Made by a program: the position numbers and the translations under genes | Shown here: positions 1-8,238 of the stretch, in pieces | Position numbering within the stretch: position 1 is the first letter of the stretch | Layout of the letters: every line of letters starts with the position of its first letter | Notes under the pieces: generated by a model | The model's database searches: none | What the model was told of the DNA's origin: nothing | The model's input: the letters and a program-made list of their open reading frames with translations, nothing else | Assembly (NCBI RefSeq): GCF_024758505.1 | Contig: NZ_CP077970.1 | Coordinates: forward strand, 6,510,001 to 6,574,000 | Origin: Bradyrhizobium arachidis | GTDB lineage: Bacteria; Pseudomonadota; Alphaproteobacteria; Rhizobiales; Xanthobacteraceae | Reading direction: 5' to 3' | DNA length: 64,000 bases

Positions 1-837
1 GCGGCGGGCCAGCGACATCAGCCGTCCGGTCGGGTGCTGGTGCGACGGCGTCATGAAGATCAGCGTCGGCGCTGCCAGTCCCGCAACCTGCCGCATACCC
101 TGCTCGTCCAGCCTCATGCCAGTCAGGCGCGCGCCGGACGCGCGGAAGGCGGCAGCGGCGCCGGGATAGCCGGGATCCTCGACCCAGACGTCGTCGCCGG
201 CCGTAACGACCACAGCCGCGATCAAGGTCAGCGCGGCCTGCGCACTCGGCAGGATCATGATCTGGTCTGCCGTGGCGCGGACACCCCTGCTGGTTGCCAG
301 GTAATGCGCAAGCGCCTCGCGCAGGCGCGTCCGGTTGACCGGGCCGAGCTCACGTTTGGCTGCACGCACGGCGCTCCGGCGCAGACAGCGCGCCCAGACC
401 TCGTTCGGAAATTCCCTGAAATCGCCGTGCCCCGGACGCAAGGGCCTTAGCGGGGCCTGATAGGACATCGGCCAATCCGACTGTTTGAGCCTCGAAGCCC
501 AGGGTGAGAGCCGCGGCTTGCCGAAGCGCACGCCCGGCGTGCCGGCACCCGCCCCTCTGATGCGTTCGCCGCCATCGACCATGACCACCGGCCGGCGACC
601 ATGTGACGCTTCGAGATATCCCTCTGCAGCGAGCTGCTCGAACGCATAAGTGACGGTGTTGCGCGACACGCCGAGATCACTTGCAAGCCGACGGCTCGAC
701 GGAAGCACGCGGCCTTTGCCGAGCCGGCCGGTCGCGATCAGGCTTCGGAGCTGGCTCGTCAGTTGCGCCACCAGCCCCTCGTCGTCGGACCGCTTCAGGT
801 CGATCAGGGCTGAAATCACCGCCTCGGAAACTGGCAC
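1..837 (-). CDS. MocR/PdxR-type GntR regulator with aminotransferase-like domain (partial)
   Basis: The minus-strand reading frame is open from a GTG at 837 to the window edge, so the C-terminal part is missing. The N-terminal ~70 residues are a GntR winged helix, with the recognition segment reading LASDLGVSRNTVTYAFEQLA. A linker and the start of a fold-type I, PLP-dependent aminotransferase domain follow, including VWVEDPGYPGAAAAF and MTPSHQHPTGRLMS, both typical of MocR proteins. GTG 837 is preceded by AAAGG at a suitable distance; TTG 852 in the same frame is an alternative. The gene is divergent from the EamA exporter at 921 and probably controls it, as MocR regulators often control an adjacent divergent gene. 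The effector ligand cannot be read from the sequence. Confidence 0.85.
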   Translation of the reverse strand, partial: MPVSEAVISALIDLKRSDDEGLVAQLTSQLRSLIATGRLGKGRVLPSSRRLASDLGVSRNTVTYAFEQLAAEGYLEASHGRRPVVMVDGGERIRGAGAGTPGVRFGKPRLSPWASRLKQSDWPMSYQAPLRPLRPGHGDFREFPNEVWARCLRRSAVRAAKRELGPVNRTRLREALAHYLATSRGVRATADQIMILPSAQAALTLIAAVVVTAGDDVWVEDPGYPGAAAAFRASGARLTGMRLDEQGMRQVAGLAAPTLIFMTPSHQHPTGRLMSLARR

Positions 838-874
838 CTCATTCCTTTCCAATCTGGCACTTTTTCAGGTGCCA
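832..874. promoter_or_regulatory. Probable MocR operator between divergent genes
   Basis: TGGCAC occurs at 832-837 and again at 855-860, and its inverted form GTGCCA occurs at 869-874. The last two make a hyphenated palindrome with an 8-base gap. MocR regulators commonly bind a mix of direct and inverted repeats in the divergent spacer. The first repeat overlaps the GTG start of the regulator, which would suit autorepression. Confidence 0.5.
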
Positions 875-920
875 TTCGAGATGTTATCCGCGAGATCGGA
901 CCGCTTCAAGGACCTCCGAG

Positions 921-2027
921 ATGAACTCCCTATCACCCCGCGCGGCCGTCGGCCTGTTCCTCATCGTCGTGCTGGCCTGGGGTGTGAACTGGTCGGTGAC
1001 GAAGCAACTGGTGCAATTCGTCCCGCCCCTGTGGACCGCGGCGATCCGGAGCTGGATTGCACTGGTCGGCCTCACGGTGATCCTTGGACTGAGCAATAAT
1101 CTGGTCATCCCGGAGCGGCGCGACATACCCGTGGTCATGAGCGTGGCGCTGCTGCACATGACGCTGTTCTCGACTCTGGTCGCGGCCGGCCTGCGCTTCC
1201 TGCCAGCGAGCAAAGGCATCGTGCTCGGGTACACCACACCGCTCTGGGTTGCGCTGGCCGCGCCTCTGCTTGGCAAGGACGTGCTGACGGCACCAAAGCT
1301 CGCCGGCGCCCTGCTCGGACTGATCGGGCTTGCCGTGATCCTGAACCCGGGATCGATCGACTGGACCAATGCGAACGTCGTGCTCGGCGCCGGCATGGTG
1401 ATTCTGGCTGCGATCGCCTGGGCGGCGAACATCATCTATATCCGTTCGCATCGCTGGGTGGCGTCCCCACTCCAACTGCTGATCTGGCAGGTGCTCGTCG
1501 CAACGATCGTGCTGTCAGGATCGGCGGCGATCGCGGATGGCCTGCCGCACGTCGACTTGTCGCGGAAGCTCGTGTTGCTGTTCTTGTACTCCGGCCTGAT
1601 CGGAACGGCGCTGGCCTACTGGGCAATGTCGATGGTCAACAAGAGCATCTCGGCGCTGACGACCTCGCTCGGCACCACCGCGACGCCGATCATCGGCATC
1701 GCCAGTGCTGCGATCCTGCTCGGCGAACCGATCGACTCCAGTCTTGCCGTCGCGGCCGGATTGATCGTCGTCGGCATCGGCCTTGCGACGCTCGGCGATC
1801 GGCTCTCGCGCGGTCAGGCCATCGCGAGCGGCTGGACTCGAAGCGCTCCGCGCAGGCCTGCGGTGGTGCCGAGCAGAATGCCGGCAACCGCGACAAGAGA
1901 GGCCAGCGACAGCGTCGAGAGGCCTGTGAGTCCCTGCCCGATCGAGCAGCCAAAGGCCATCACACCACCGATGCCCATCAGCGCGGCGCCGCCGGCCGAG
2001 CGCAGCATGTGCCGCGGCGAAGAATAG
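921..2027 (+). CDS. EamA/DMT-family exporter with run-on C-terminus
   Basis: This is a drug/metabolite transporter superfamily membrane protein with about ten hydrophobic segments in two EamA repeats. It opens MNSLSPRAAVGLFLIVVLAW. ATG 921 has AAGGA 8 bases upstream, and earlier in-frame starts would run through the divergent promoter. The normal ~297-residue protein ends near 1812. No stop occurs there, so the frame continues about 70 residues (Pro/Ala/Arg-rich, not membrane-like) to 2027, antisense to the last ~214 bases of the convergent YeeE gene. The neighbouring MocR gene suggests an amino-acid or amine exporter, which is inference. Confidence 0.8.
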   Translation: MNSLSPRAAVGLFLIVVLAWGVNWSVTKQLVQFVPPLWTAAIRSWIALVGLTVILGLSNNLVIPERRDIPVVMSVALLHMTLFSTLVAAGLRFLPASKGIVLGYTTPLWVALAAPLLGKDVLTAPKLAGALLGLIGLAVILNPGSIDWTNANVVLGAGMVILAAIAWAANIIYIRSHRWVASPLQLLIWQVLVATIVLSGSAAIADGLPHVDLSRKLVLLFLYSGLIGTALAYWAMSMVNKSISALTTSLGTTATPIIGIASAAILLGEPIDSSLAVAAGLIVVGIGLATLGDRLSRGQAIASGWTRSAPRRPAVVPSRMPATATREASDSVERPVSPCPIEQPKAITPPMPISAAPPAERSMCRGEE

Positions 2028-2875
2028 CCTTCGAGATGGAAGCGGCCCGTTGCGAGTGCCGTCACCAGACTGCCGGCAAATACGCCCGCGACGGTCGCAA
2101 TACCGAAATTGAGTGTCAGTCCCGTCGACAGCATGGCGTACTGCAACGCGTCGGCTATCGGCGCGATGAAGGTGAGCGATGTCAACGGCACCGGGTTGAA
2201 GTCGTCGGCGCCGAGATAGCCGGTGACGTACCAGCCGCCGGCGACCAGAAGCCCGACCACGACGCCCGCCGCGATCTGTCCCGCTGACCGGCGGAAGCCG
2301 CCATGCGCGAACGCGAAGATGGCCAGGAGGCCCGCGACGACCAGCGCGGCAAGCGTCCGCGCGACGGCGTCGCTAAGGCCAAGCGCCGACACCAGCGCCG
2401 GCAGCGAATTCGCTGACATCGTGGTCTGCGACGACGACACCATGGCGATCCGTGCCGGGGCGATCAGGCCCTTCAGCGTCATCTGCGCGGCAATGGCGAG
2501 CACTATCACGACAACGAACGAGCGGAGATTGCCGCGACCGAGCAACACCAGCGCGCGCGAGCCGCAGCCATTCGACAGCACCATGCCGTAGCCGAACAGG
2601 AGACCGCCGAGGAACAACACCGGCACCGAGAAGGTCGATTGCAGGTAGATCGACTTGGCGACATCGACCAGGCCGCTACCGGCAAGAAGCTGGCTGGCGG
2701 CAATCGCAACTGCAATTGCCAGCGCATAGGTGCGCATGAGGCGGCCGTCGCCTTCGGCGAGGACGCCGCGCATGCTGCTCATCAGGCAAAAGCCGCTCAA
2801 GAGGCCTACTGCACCGTAGACAAGGCCGATGGCAAGGCCTGCGAGGACGACGAGTTGAGCGGTGGTTTCCATCAT
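1814..2875 (-). CDS. YeeE/YedE family sulfur-compound transporter
   Basis: A 353-residue polytopic membrane protein of the YeeE/YedE (DUF395, TsuA-like) family, which imports thiosulfate or related sulfur species. Two internally related halves carry the family signatures: LLSGFCLMSSMRG near the N-terminus, GMVLSNGCGSRALVLLGRGN near residue 100, and GGVMAFGCSIGQGLTG near residue 320. The conserved cysteines in these loops are the ones implicated in substrate handling in TsuA. It is a fused two-repeat form rather than the split YedE pair. The gene ends inside the run-on 3' part of the convergent exporter and lies 9 bases downstream of the quinone oxidoreductase gene, so the two may be co-transcribed. 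Confidence 0.85.
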   Translation of the reverse strand: MMETTAQLVVLAGLAIGLVYGAVGLLSGFCLMSSMRGVLAEGDGRLMRTYALAIAVAIAASQLLAGSGLVDVAKSIYLQSTFSVPVLFLGGLLFGYGMVLSNGCGSRALVLLGRGNLRSFVVVIVLAIAAQMTLKGLIAPARIAMVSSSQTTMSANSLPALVSALGLSDAVARTLAALVVAGLLAIFAFAHGGFRRSAGQIAAGVVVGLLVAGGWYVTGYLGADDFNPVPLTSLTFIAPIADALQYAMLSTGLTLNFGIATVAGVFAGSLVTALATGRFHLEGYSSPRHMLRSAGGAALMGIGGVMAFGCSIGQGLTGLSTLSLASLVAVAGILLGTTAGLRGALRVQPLAMA

Positions 2876-2884
2876 GGCGATGCG

Positions 2885-3889
2885 TTACGGCCGCAGGATC
2901 ACGCGGTCCCGCGACGAACCGGCGACGGCAACATACGCTTCTTTGGCACGGTCCAGCGAATAGATCGCGTTTGCCTTGATCGGGAACGGCTTCAGATGCC
3001 CGCTGGCAAAGCCCGGCCCGAGATCGCGGAGCACAGCGCCGGTTGCCGTCGACGACAGCCCGAGCGTGTCGATGCCGACATAAGTGTGCTGTCCCCGGTA
3101 GAATTCGAGGATGTTGAACTGCACGATACGGTCGATCGCTGCGATCAAAATCTGCCGGCCGCGCAAGGCGAGCGACTTGTGCGCGGCCTGGAAATAGGGA
3201 TCGCCGACGGTATTGAACACGATGTCCGCGCCCTTGCCGGACGTCAGTTCGCGCACGCGTGTGGCAATGTCGGTCGCGGAAGCATCGATCACTTCGATCG
3301 TCGCGTTGCTGTGACCTTCGTAGGCCTCGGCCTTGCGCACCACGCCGATGACGCGCGCGCCCTGCCAGGTCGCGATCTGCACGGCGGCCTGTCCGACCTT
3401 GCCGTTGACGCCCATGACAAGCACGGTCTCGCCCGCCTTCGGCACGCCGGCGCGGCGAAAACCTTCCATGGCGGTCACGAAAGGCACGCCGATCCCGGCG
3501 GCTTCCTCCCAGGAGATGGATGCCGGCTTCTCGACCACCGCGTCCGCCTCGACGACGAGATGCGTCGCATGGGTGCCGTCGCGGCGGATGCCGAGATCGC
3601 CGGACGAGCCGAACACCTCGCGTCCGATCGTACCGGCCGGGCCGTCGATGACCACGCCGGCATAGTCACGGCCCGGCGTGCGCGGGAATACGGCGTAGGG
3701 CATCAGCCCTGTCGCGGCCTTCACGTCGGAAGGATTGACGGCGGCGGCCTTCACCTCGATCAGGAGGTCGCTGGACCCACGCGCGAGCTCGTGCTGCTCG
3801 ACGCTGGGTGCCAGCGCCGCGGCATTTTCGGCCTTGGCATTGAGGCGCACGCAGCGCGCTTCAACGGACTTAGTTTCGGTTCCTGACAT
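2885..3889 (-). CDS. Zinc-type alcohol dehydrogenase / quinone oxidoreductase-like protein (MDR family)
   Basis: A 334-residue medium-chain dehydrogenase/reductase. An N-terminal GroES-like domain (AAAVNPSDVKAATGLMPY, RTPGRDYAGVV) is followed by a Rossmann NAD(P)-binding domain with VLVMGVNGKVGQAAVQIA near residue 155. The structural-zinc cysteine cluster of alcohol dehydrogenases is not evident, so quinone oxidoreductase-type NADPH-dependent enone reduction is more likely than zinc alcohol dehydrogenase activity. It lies 63 bases downstream of paaK on the same strand, separated from it by a perfect hairpin. The substrate is unknown. Confidence 0.8.
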   Translation of the reverse strand: MSGTETKSVEARCVRLNAKAENAAALAPSVEQHELARGSSDLLIEVKAAAVNPSDVKAATGLMPYAVFPRTPGRDYAGVVIDGPAGTIGREVFGSSGDLGIRRDGTHATHLVVEADAVVEKPASISWEEAAGIGVPFVTAMEGFRRAGVPKAGETVLVMGVNGKVGQAAVQIATWQGARVIGVVRKAEAYEGHSNATIEVIDASATDIATRVRELTSGKGADIVFNTVGDPYFQAAHKSLALRGRQILIAAIDRIVQFNILEFYRGQHTYVGIDTLGLSSTATGAVLRDLGPGFASGHLKPFPIKANAIYSLDRAKEAYVAVAGSSRDRVILRP

Positions 3890-3893
3890 CGGA

Positions 3894-3919
3894 AGGCCCG
3901 CTCTCTCTCGCGGGCCTTG
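3894..3919 (-). terminator. Hairpin between paaK and the oxidoreductase gene
   Basis: A perfect 9-base stem (AAGGCCCGC at 3894-3902, GCGGGCCTT at 3911-3919) encloses an 8-base pyrimidine loop on the plus strand, which is GA-rich on the transcribed minus strand. It lies just after paaK and only 4 bases before the oxidoreductase ATG. No U-run follows, so it may be a weak terminator, a processing site, or a structure limiting translation of the downstream gene. Confidence 0.4.
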
Positions 3920-3952
3920 TCGCCTTTGGGACCGGTCAAGTCAATCCGTGCT

Positions 3953-5284
3953 CTACTCCTTGGGCCGCTTGTCGAACAGCCTCTTGGCCTTGCCGAGCGA
4001 GCGCTCCAGCGTGGCGGGCGCAACCACTTTCACCTTGGATGAGATCCCGATCGTATTCTTGATGTGGGTCGAGATCCGGTCGGCATGGTCCACGAGTCCG
4101 CGGCCGTCCCAGCTCTCGGGCCGCGCCTCGGCGATGATGGTCAGCTCGTCCATGCGGCCTTCCCGCGTCAGTTCGAGGATGAAGTGGCCCCCGCACCAGT
4201 CGGTCGCGAGCAGCACCTCCTCGATCTGGGTCGGGAACAGGTTGACGCCGCGCAGGATGATCATGTCGTCGGAGCGGCCCGTCACCTTCTCCATGCGCCG
4301 CATGCCGGGTCGCGCCGTGCCCGGCAACAACCGCGTCAGGTCGCGGGTGCGATAGCGAATGACGGGGAAGGCTTCCTTGGTTAGCGAGGTGAAGACCAGC
4401 TCGCCCTTCTCGCCGTCGGGCAGCACGGCGCCGGTCTCGGGGTCGATTACTTCAGGATAGAAATGGTCCTCCCAGATGTGCAAACCGTCCTTGGTCTCGA
4501 TGCACTCCTGCGCGACGCCGGGGCCGATCACCTCGGAGAGACCGTAGATGTCGGTCGCATCCATGTCGAAGGCATCCTCGATCTCGCCGCGCATCGCGTT
4601 GGTCCAGGGCTCGGCGCCGAAGATGCCCACTTTGAGCGAGCACTGCCGCGGGTCGAGCTTCTGCCGCTTGAACTCGTCGAGGATCGCCAGCATGTAGCTC
4701 GGCGTCACCGTGATGATGTCGGGGCGAAAATCGTTGATGAGCTGCACCTGCCGCTCGGTCATGCCGCCGGAGATCGGCACGACAGTGCAGCCAAGCTTTT
4801 CAGCGCCGTAGTGCACACCGAGACCACCGGTGAACAGGCCATAGCCATAGGCATTGTGGATGATCATGCCGGTGCGGCCACCAGCGGCACGGATCGAGCG
4901 CGCCATCACTTCCGACCAGGTGTCGATGTCGCGTTGGGTATAGCCGACCACGATTGGCTTGCCCGTCGTGCCCGACGATGCGTGTACCCGCACCAGTTTT
5001 TCGCGCGGGACCGCAAACATGCTGAAGGGATAGTTGTCCCGCAGATCCGTCTTCACCGTAAACGGAAACTTCGCGAGATCGGACAGCTCCTTGAAATCGG
5101 ACGGGTGCACGCCGGCGTTGTCAAAAGCCTTCCGATAATGCGCGACGTTGTCGTAGGCGTGTTTCAGCGACCAGGCGAGGCGCTGCGTCTGCAACGTCCG
5201 CATCTCGTCGCGGGATGCGCGCTCATGTGCGTCCATCTCGGCGCTATAGGTGCCGCCGCCTGCCTTGAGCCTGGTCAGAGCCAT
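3953..5284 (-). CDS. paaK: Phenylacetate-CoA ligase
   Basis: Activates phenylacetate to phenylacetyl-CoA with ATP and CoA, the first step of the aerobic hybrid pathway. The 443-residue protein has the AMP-binding P-loop-like motif VHASSGTTGKPIVVGYT, the core motif YGLSEVIGPGVAQEC, and the PaaK C-terminal domain with VTGRSDDMIILRGVNLFPTQ. I start it at ATG 5284 (MALTRLKAGGG), the usual family start, rather than an in-frame start upstream that would overlap paaI. It lies 41 bases downstream of paaI in the same direction, and its product feeds the PaaABCDE epoxidase encoded upstream. Confidence 0.93.
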   Translation of the reverse strand: MALTRLKAGGGTYSAEMDAHERASRDEMRTLQTQRLAWSLKHAYDNVAHYRKAFDNAGVHPSDFKELSDLAKFPFTVKTDLRDNYPFSMFAVPREKLVRVHASSGTTGKPIVVGYTQRDIDTWSEVMARSIRAAGGRTGMIIHNAYGYGLFTGGLGVHYGAEKLGCTVVPISGGMTERQVQLINDFRPDIITVTPSYMLAILDEFKRQKLDPRQCSLKVGIFGAEPWTNAMRGEIEDAFDMDATDIYGLSEVIGPGVAQECIETKDGLHIWEDHFYPEVIDPETGAVLPDGEKGELVFTSLTKEAFPVIRYRTRDLTRLLPGTARPGMRRMEKVTGRSDDMIILRGVNLFPTQIEEVLLATDWCGGHFILELTREGRMDELTIIAEARPESWDGRGLVDHADRISTHIKNTIGISSKVKVVAPATLERSLGKAKRLFDKRPKE

Positions 5285-5325
5285 CTGCGTTTCCCCACAT
5301 CTGTTTTCTTGATGCTTTTCTTGGC

Positions 5326-5784
5326 TTAGTCTTTTTGATCTTGCGCCGGCGGCAGCCACGTGCCCGGTATGACACGCGAATGCCCGCGGAATTCGGCTAT
5401 GACGGTGTCACCGACCGTGACGCGCACGTCATAGATGCCGGAGCGGCCGCCGCGGGTAATCTCGCGCGCTGTGGCGACGAGCCGGTCGCCGAGCCTGCCC
5501 GGCCTGATGAAGGTGATCTGCCCTTGTGCGGCGACCACACGCTCATTGTGCGAGTTGCAGGCAAACGCAAAGGCGGAATCGGCCAGCGTGAAGATGAAGC
5601 CGCCATGCGCAATGCGCTGGCCATTCACCATGTCCGGCCGCACCGTCATCGCCAGTGTCGCATGGCCCGGACCGATCTCGACGATCTCTATGCCGAGGCC
5701 CTTGGAGGCATCGTCCTCGGCCCACATCGCGTCAGCACAGGCGCGAGCGACATCTTCAGGCGACAAGGCTGCTTTGACGTTCAC
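5326..5784 (-). CDS. paaI: Hydroxyphenylacetyl-CoA thioesterase PaaI
   Basis: A 152-residue hotdog-fold thioesterase that releases CoA from dead-end ring-hydroxylated phenylacetyl-CoA intermediates. The PaaI signature NGQRIAHGGFIFTLADSAFA lies near residues 55-75, with the HGG and the acidic residue of the hotdog active site. The length is typical. It is transcribed with paaK and separated from paaE by about 100 bases containing a palindrome and a possible promoter, so paaI-paaK may form a sub-operon. Confidence 0.92.
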   Translation of the reverse strand: MNVKAALSPEDVARACADAMWAEDDASKGLGIEIVEIGPGHATLAMTVRPDMVNGQRIAHGGFIFTLADSAFAFACNSHNERVVAAQGQITFIRPGRLGDRLVATAREITRGGRSGIYDVRVTVGDTVIAEFRGHSRVIPGTWLPPAQDQKD

Positions 5785-5837
5785 GCGTCTCTCCCGGCTG
5801 GATCTTTTCGCATGATGTTCTGCCGCCCGATCGATTG

Positions 5838-5858
5838 AGTCAAATAATGCGACGCATT
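5838..5858 (-). promoter_or_regulatory. Candidate -35 box and palindrome upstream of paaI
   Basis: A perfect hyphenated palindrome AATGCG-A-CGCATT occupies 5846-5858, and TTGACT reads on the minus strand at 5843-5838. Together they could be an operator and -35 element for paaI-paaK. No good -10 element was found at the expected spacing, so the promoter part is weak. Confidence 0.3.
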
Positions 5859-5885
5859 TGCATCATGGGAGCCTGATCCGCCCTC

Positions 5886-6968
5886 TCAGACATGATCATA
5901 GTCGACCACGACCCGCTCGGACGAAGGCTTGGCCTGGCAGGTGAGGACGAAGCCGGCCTCCAGCTCCCACGGCTCCAGCGAATAATTGATGTCCATCGGC
6001 GCTTCACCCTCGACGAGCTTGGCCCGGCAGGTCGAGCACATCCCGCCCTTGCAGGCGAAGGGCAGATCGACGCCGGCACGCAACGCGGCATCGAGGATCG
6101 CCTCTCCTTCCGCGACCGGAACCTCGCGGCGCTTGCCGTCGATGATCAGCGATGCCACTGCCTTCGGCGGCGCGTCGGGAGCAACCACCTTCTTCGGCCG
6201 CGGCTTGCCGCCGAACTCGGAGACGAACCGCTCGACATGGATGCGGTCCTCGGCGATGCCGAGTTCGCGGCAGGTCGTCTCGATCTCATCGCTCATGCCG
6301 AGCGGACCGCAAACGTACACGTGGTCGACGCTCTCGGCCGGCACCAACGAGCGCAGCAGCACCCTCACCTTCTCACCGTCCAGCCGCCCGTGCAGGATCG
6401 GGATGTCCTGATCCTCACCGGAGATGACGTGGAATATCGAGAGGCGATCGATGAAGCGGTCCTTCAATTCCTCCAGCGCTTCGAGGAACATGATGTTGGC
6501 GCTCGCGCGATTGCCATAGAACAGGAAGAAGCGGCTCTTCGGCTCCCGCGCCAGCACGCCCTTGACGATCGACAGGATCGGCGTGATGCCGGATCCGGCG
6601 GCAAAGCCCACATGGGTGCGCGGCGTTTCCGTCGCCGGGATCACGCCAAAGCGGCCGGTCGGCGTCATCACGTCGAGTTCGTCGCCGCATTTCAGCTCGT
6701 CCGCGGCCCAGCTCGAGAATGCGCCGCCGTCGACCTTCTTCACGGCGATGCGCATCTCGCCATCATCGGGGCCGGAGCAGATCGAATAGGAGCGCCGCAC
6801 CTCCTCGCCATCGAGCATCGTGCGCAGCGTGAGATACTGGCCCGGCGCAAAGCCGTAATCGTTCGCAAGCTCCGCCGGGACAGCAAAGGTCATCGACACC
6901 GCGTCGGACGCCTCGCGGCGGAGATCGCTGACGGAAAGGCGATGAAAGCGGGGAGCGGCTGCTGACAT
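5886..6968 (-). CDS. paaE: Phenylacetyl-CoA epoxidase reductase subunit PaaE
   Basis: Transfers electrons from NADPH to the di-iron epoxidase PaaAC. The 360-residue protein has an FAD-binding ferredoxin-reductase domain (RRSYSICSGPDDG), an NADPH domain (FAAGSGITPILSI) and a C-terminal plant-type 2Fe-2S domain with CKGGMCSTC plus a downstream Cys in FVLTCQAK. ATG 6968 (MSAAAPRFHRL) is chosen because it lies 2 bases after the paaD stop; the frame runs on upstream into paaD. It is the last gene of the tight paaABCDE run. Confidence 0.93.
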   Translation of the reverse strand: MSAAAPRFHRLSVSDLRREASDAVSMTFAVPAELANDYGFAPGQYLTLRTMLDGEEVRRSYSICSGPDDGEMRIAVKKVDGGAFSSWAADELKCGDELDVMTPTGRFGVIPATETPRTHVGFAAGSGITPILSIVKGVLAREPKSRFFLFYGNRASANIMFLEALEELKDRFIDRLSIFHVISGEDQDIPILHGRLDGEKVRVLLRSLVPAESVDHVYVCGPLGMSDEIETTCRELGIAEDRIHVERFVSEFGGKPRPKKVVAPDAPPKAVASLIIDGKRREVPVAEGEAILDAALRAGVDLPFACKGGMCSTCRAKLVEGEAPMDINYSLEPWELEAGFVLTCQAKPSSERVVVDYDHV

Positions 6969-6970
6969 GG

Positions 6971-7468
6971 TCAATGACACTTGAAGTAGTCGAAGGGTTC
7001 GCGGCAGGACTTGCAGCGCCACAGCGCCTTGCAGGAGGTCGAGCCGAATTCAGACAGGAGCTCGGTGTCTGCGGCGCCGCATTGCGGACAGGCCACGCTC
7101 TGCTCGCCGAACAGCGCGCGACGCGAATTCGAGGCCTGTGGTGGCGCGATGCCATAATCCCGCAGCTTGCGACGGCCCTCTTCGCTCATCCAGTCGGTTG
7201 TCCAGGCCGGCGACAACACGGTGCGGACCCTCGGCTGGCGAAAGCCAGCGCGCTCCAGCGCAAGCTCGATCTCGAGCGCGATCATGTTCATGGCCGGACA
7301 GCCGGAATAGGTCGGGGTAATCGCGACCTCGACCCGGTCGCCCGCGAGCGCGACGTCGCGGAGCACGCCAAGGTCGGCGATGGTCAGCACCGGGATTTCG
7401 GGATCGACGACGCTCGCCGCCGCGTCCCAGGCGCGCTGACGCAGGTCGCTGTCTGTTACGGTCACCAT
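6971..7468 (-). CDS. paaD: Phenylacetyl-CoA epoxidase accessory subunit PaaD
   Basis: A 165-residue PaaD with an N-terminal MIP18/DUF59-type domain (SVVDPEIPVLTIADLGVLRD, TYSGCPAMNMI) and a C-terminal zinc-ribbon-like segment with CPQCG and later CKSCREPF. PaaD is thought to help Fe-S or di-iron assembly of the epoxidase; it is not catalytic. Its ATG overlaps the end of paaC by 7 bases, indicating translational coupling. Confidence 0.93.
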   Translation of the reverse strand: MVTVTDSDLRQRAWDAAASVVDPEIPVLTIADLGVLRDVALAGDRVEVAITPTYSGCPAMNMIALEIELALERAGFRQPRVRTVLSPAWTTDWMSEEGRRKLRDYGIAPPQASNSRRALFGEQSVACPQCGAADTELLSEFGSTSCKALWRCKSCREPFDYFKCH

Positions 7469-8238
7469 GTCTGCCCCGGGAACGTGCGCTGCATCGATTG
7501 CAGCTCGCTCAGGAGATGGCCGAGATGCTCGCTGTGCCGGCCGAAGCGGCCACCCTGCTGCATCCAGTTGTTCTGCGGCAGCGTGAGCGTCGCCTCTGTC
7601 ACCACGCTCGTGATCGTCTTCAGCCAGCGCTCGCGCAACGGGGCCGGATCGATCGCAATTCCGGCGTCGATCAGGCCGCGCTCGCTATCGTCGACCGCAA
7701 ACATCTCGCCGGTGAAGGCCCAGAGCTGATCGATCGCGGTTTGTGCGCGGGCATGGCTTTCCTCAGTGCCGTCACCGAGACGGATGATCCATTCCGAAGC
7801 GTGGCGAAGGTGGTAGGCGCTCTCCTTTTCCGACTTGGCGGCGACAGCGGCGAGCGTCGCGTCGCTCGACGTCATCATCGCGCGCCAAAAAAGATCGGCG
7901 AAGGCCGAGTAGAAGAACTGCCGCACCAGGGTCTGCGCAAAATCGCCATTGGGCTGCTCGACCAGAAGCAGATTGCGGTACTGCCGCACGTCGCGCAAAT
8001 AGGCGAACTTGTCCTCGTCGTTGTCCTTGCCCTCCGTCTTGGCCGCATAGCTATAAAGCTCGCGCGCCTGGCCGATCAGGTCGAGCGCGATGTTGGAGAG
8101 CGCCATGTCTTCTTCCAGCATCGGCGCGTGCCCGCACCATTCCGACAGCCTGTGACCAAGGATCAGCGCATCGTCGGCGCGGCGCAGTGTGTAGAGCACC
8201 AGCGGTGCTTCGGAGACCTGGATGTTGGCGACGGACAT
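7462..8238 (-). CDS. paaC: Phenylacetyl-CoA epoxidase structural subunit PaaC
   Basis: A 258-residue ferritin-like subunit that pairs with PaaA in the epoxidase core but lacks a functional di-iron site. It starts MSVANIQVSEAPLVLYTLRR and contains LGHRLSEWCGHAPMLEED and LRHASEWIIRLGDGTEESH, typical of PaaC. ATG 8238 is selected because it overlaps the paaB stop in a TGATG junction; the open frame farther upstream is antisense-like extension through paaB and paaA. Confidence 0.93.
   Translation of the reverse strand: MSVANIQVSEAPLVLYTLRRADDALILGHRLSEWCGHAPMLEEDMALSNIALDLIGQARELYSYAAKTEGKDNDEDKFAYLRDVRQYRNLLLVEQPNGDFAQTLVRQFFYSAFADLFWRAMMTSSDATLAAVAAKSEKESAYHLRHASEWIIRLGDGTEESHARAQTAIDQLWAFTGEMFAVDDSERGLIDAGIAIDPAPLRERWLKTITSVVTEATLTLPQNNWMQQGGRFGRHSEHLGHLLSELQSMQRTFPGQTW

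Noticed and set aside
681..920. N-terminal extension of the EamA exporter to 681
   Set aside because: It would be antisense to the MocR gene and run across the operator; ATG 921 has a good ribosome binding site and matches the family start.
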